A stretch of 64,000 bases of DNA from Tritrichomonas musculus (Eukaryota; Parabasalia; Tritrichomonadida; Tritrichomonadidae): the NCBI GenBank assembly GCA_039105265.1, contig JAPFFF010000011.1, positions 3,472,001-3,536,000 of the forward strand, written 5' to 3'. Position 1 is the first letter of the stretch, and each line of letters begins with the position of its first letter. This document shows, in pieces, positions 61,583 through 64,000 of the stretch. Both the position numbers and the translations under genes were made by a program. A model generated the notes under the pieces. The model did not search any database, had not been told where the DNA came from, and was given only the letters and a program-made list of their open reading frames with translations.

Positions 61583-61875
61583 TAAGTGAAGTCAGCATCA
61601 GCACCTCTTTTTTTATATAAATATATCATGTTACTACCAATATTGTCAAAATAAAAAATATAATATATAATAATTAAACTAAGAAGTGTGTTTTGTTTGG
61701 ATAAAGAAGACGTTTTTTTGTTTTTTGTTTTTTTTTTTTTTTATATTAAAAAAAAATAAAATAAAATAAAAATAAAAATCGAAAATTTTGAAAATTTTAT
61801 AAAAAAAATTTCCAGACTAAAAAATGAATTCATTTATTTGAAAAAGTGCTTGTGAATTTTTTCTTTTGTGATTAA

Positions 61876-64000
61876 ATGTCGAATCAGCCTATTCAGACGC
61901 AGGATGATTCACAAAATCGTATAGGTACGGAATTAAAAACTGATATTATTACAACAGAACATTCTACTGGTACAAATAATAATGATGATAAAAATAATAA
62001 TGATGATAAAAATAATAATGATGATAAAAATAAAAATGAAGATAGCAATGTTAAGCAGCCTGAAAACAAAGAAACTGAAAGCAAAGAAACTAAAAGCAAA
62101 AATGTCGAGATCAAGGATACTGAAATCAAAGAAACTCAAAATATAGAAACTGGAGAAAATGTAAATGTTGAAAATACTTCTATAAATGAGAGAGATAATC
62201 AGAAGCTGCAGCAAAACCAAGGATCCAAATCATCATTAGTAAAAAATCGTCATCTTACGACAAACGAAGAAAAAGAAATTCTTATACAAGAATTGCATGA
62301 ATATTTGAAACTTCCAAATCGAACAACAGACAGACAGAATAAAGAAAGAAATGTTGCAAAAAGGTTAAGGGCACTTTCTCCAGAATGTCATCAATATTGG
62401 AATCATAAAAAGGTTCGTGATTGGTTTAATAATAATAATCCTGATAAAAGAACAAAAAGTTTACAGGATACTGAACATCATCATCAAAAAGTTGAACCGC
62501 CAAAATTGAATATCATGACCAAACATGTACTTGGTAGTGCTCCGATACGATTTTTCAATCAAATTCCCAATATTAATCAAAATATACAACAAATGCAAGA
62601 GATAAATAGCCAAATATTCTCAAAACAATCGCAATCTCAGTTTTTCCACTGCTACAATCCAAAAACCTCAACTCCTATTTCTTCAGCAATATTATCACTA
62701 AATTCTATTAGAAATCTTTCATCTGCTGGGCAACAAATGCAGCCTACTTCTCTATCTGAATCATATATACAATATTATGATAATCCTTCTTCAAAATTGA
62801 GCCAGATGACCCCAACTCCTAATCCTTCTTCTTCTGTAAACTCTTCAAATATTATAATTCCTATTAATCCTAACCCTGCATTGAATCAACCCCAAGGCGA
62901 TCCAATTCCGCAAAACGTCCCTTATGCAAGTCATTCACCCCCCAACAGCTTTGTTTCTATAGTCCCTTATGATGTTAAACACAATATTATCAAACCGCAA
63001 ATTAATGAAAATAAAATCGAAAAAATTGAAGAAGCTAATAGCGCAAATTCCAGTTCAGCAGTTAGCCAGCCTGCAAACAATGAAGAGGAATCCATCCCAA
63101 AATCACCAAATAGCGGAGAAAGAATTTCTGCCGAAATACCAACAAATATTAATATCAAAAGTTCGCCAATTAAGAAGAAAAATTCTAAATTTGGGAGATA
63201 TTATAAACATGAAGAAGAAAGAATTGAAAATTTAAAAAGAGAACTAGATAAGCAGAAATCTCAGCAAAATGTAGGTCCATATACTTTAGAGCAACAGCAA
63301 ATGATGTCAAGTTATAATGCTCTAACGCCCGTTTTTCCATTGACAATTCAAGAAAAATACCAGAAGCAAAAGCAACTACAACAACAGCAATGTATGCAAA
63401 TGCAACAATTTAATCAACAAATTCCAGCGCAATGTTCAAGTGCAATTTATTCTAATAATAAGCCATTAAATAATGAGCCTTATCCTTCTCCTTCAAGTTT
63501 TATTGTTGATATCAGAGATTCAAATCCTAAATCCCAATTTTATGTGAGTAGCATATCAAAGACCAAATCTAAAATAAAACCTAACTCTGATGAAATTGAT
63601 CCTCTACCACTGGTTCCAGAAGATGAAGTCAAATCTTTTGTTGAAAAATTAAGATCAATAACAGCAACTCGAATTACGCAATTACTCAAAATAATCGAAG
63701 ACCGAAGAAGTGAAGTGTATAGACAAAATTTGAGCCATAGTAATGAACAACGAAAAAGGCAATCTAAATTGGCCAATGAGAATATTAATAATAAAGATGA
63801 TAAAGGAGATGATACGAACGACTATGCATACTTGGATGATAATGAAAAAGATTCCAACAGCAAAGACAAAGAAAACGAAAATAAAGAAGCTGAAAATAAA
63901 GAAAAGGAAGGTAAATCAACAGCAACTGGGGCATCTTCATCAGATAAGCATTTTATATTGACACATGAGTCGCAAATTACATTTGAGAAAAAAACTGAAG
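61876..64000 (+). CDS. Homeodomain-like protein (partial, C-terminus beyond window)
   Basis: An open frame from the ATG at 61876 to the window end (708 codons), checked line by line without stops. The N-terminus is Asn/Asp/Lys repeats. Residues about 125-200 contain a homeodomain-like segment: basic HLTTNEEKEILIQEL, a helix-rich middle with LPNRTTDR, and the recognition-helix-like HKKVRDWFNNNNP, matching the WF-N of homeodomain helix 3. The rest is Gln/Asn/Ser-rich and then charged, typical of transcription regulators. DNA binding is inferred; the middle loop is longer than in classical homeodomains, so TALE-like or diverged. Confidence 0.65.
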   Translation, partial: MSNQPIQTQDDSQNRIGTELKTDIITTEHSTGTNNNDDKNNNDDKNNNDDKNKNEDSNVKQPENKETESKETKSKNVEIKDTEIKETQNIETGENVNVENTSINERDNQKLQQNQGSKSSLVKNRHLTTNEEKEILIQELHEYLKLPNRTTDRQNKERNVAKRLRALSPECHQYWNHKKVRDWFNNNNPDKRTKSLQDTEHHHQKVEPPKLNIMTKHVLGSAPIRFFNQIPNINQNIQQMQEINSQIFSKQSQSQFFHCYNPKTSTPISSAILSLNSIRNLSSAGQQMQPTSLSESYIQYYDNPSSKLSQMTPTPNPSSSVNSSNIIIPINPNPALNQPQGDPIPQNVPYASHSPPNSFVSIVPYDVKHNIIKPQINENKIEKIEEANSANSSSAVSQPANNEEESIPKSPNSGERISAEIPTNINIKSSPIKKKNSKFGRYYKHEEERIENLKRELDKQKSQQNVGPYTLEQQQMMSSYNALTPVFPLTIQEKYQKQKQLQQQQCMQMQQFNQQIPAQCSSAIYSNNKPLNNEPYPSPSSFIVDIRDSNPKSQFYVSSISKTKSKIKPNSDEIDPLPLVPEDEVKSFVEKLRSITATRITQLLKIIEDRRSEVYRQNLSHSNEQRKRQSKLANENINNKDDKGDDTNDYAYLDDNEKDSNSKDKENENKEAENKEKEGKSTATGASSSDKHFILTHESQITFEKKTE

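Larger units (their letters stand above)
60239..61875. other. Gene-free stretch with palindrome and dispersed repeat
   Basis: Holds the GC-rich palindrome at 60965-61085 and the dispersed repeat at 61418-61582, both listed separately. No gene otherwise. Confidence 0.4.

Noticed and set aside
1-64000. CRISPR arrays, rRNA genes, further tRNAs and spliceosomal introns.
   Set aside because: No spaced direct repeats, no rRNA core motifs, no other T-loop GGTTCRA box with a cloverleaf, and recognised genes read through without intron signals.

Overview
The window looks like a chromosomal segment of a parabasalid protist, most likely a Tritrichomonas-type trichomonad. The evidence is read from the sequence: it is very A+T rich; the recognised protein genes run as single uninterrupted frames with no visible introns; the standard code is used; several start codons lie 4-21 nt downstream of an initiator-like TCA-pyrimidine-W motif, the known trichomonad promoter signature; and it carries families typical of these parasites (BspA-like leucine-rich-repeat remains, a Pmp-like surface protein, many divergent protein kinases, MULE and Tc1/mariner DNA transposons). 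The species is an inference.

Layout. 1-11,256: a partial flagellar-type adenylate-kinase-like protein, a PHD finger, a casein kinase 1 with a C-terminal CaaX-like motif, an ABC half-transporter, a two-domain saposin-like secreted protein, a 2 kb gene-free stretch holding an inverted-repeat element, and a coiled-coil protein. 11,257-16,780: a decayed BspA-like gene, tRNA-Gln(CUG), and a Pmp-like surface protein. 16,781-25,083: the ribosome quality-control factor NEMF/Rqc2, two small unknown proteins, a proteasome assembly chaperone 4-like protein, a PH-AGC (Akt-like) kinase and an LRR/coiled-coil protein. 25,824-34,690: a transposon-rich block with a structurally complete MULE (terminal inverted repeats plus a perfect 8-bp target duplication), Tc1/mariner fragments, and a chain of three different inverted-repeat segments that share the TTAA at each junction, one of them holding a nested 109-bp palindromic insertion. 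35,150-48,323: a bifunctional mRNA capping enzyme, a decayed aspartyl aminopeptidase gene, a divergent pair of ubiquitin-like proteins (one ubiquilin-like), a large alpha-solenoid protein, a NEK kinase and an unknown helical protein. 48,324-64,000: another inverted-repeat element, a very long C2/charged-repeat/DIL-like protein, a Rab-like GTPase, a TMEM115/rhomboid-like membrane protein, an acidic unknown protein, an EF-hand protein, a CAMK-like kinase, a GC-rich palindrome, and a partial homeodomain-like protein running off the window.

The genes are ordinary cellular functions in no evident operon or pathway cluster. Shared themes are signalling (five kinases, one GTPase, one EF-hand protein), protein quality control (NEMF, PAC4, ubiquilin-like, UBL) and membrane/surface proteins. 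The most unusual structures are the TTAA-chained elements, the C2-DIL giant, the saposin-like protein lacking its outer disulfide in both domains, and the lipid-anchor candidate on CK1. I found no gene cluster that amounts to a new multi-gene system.
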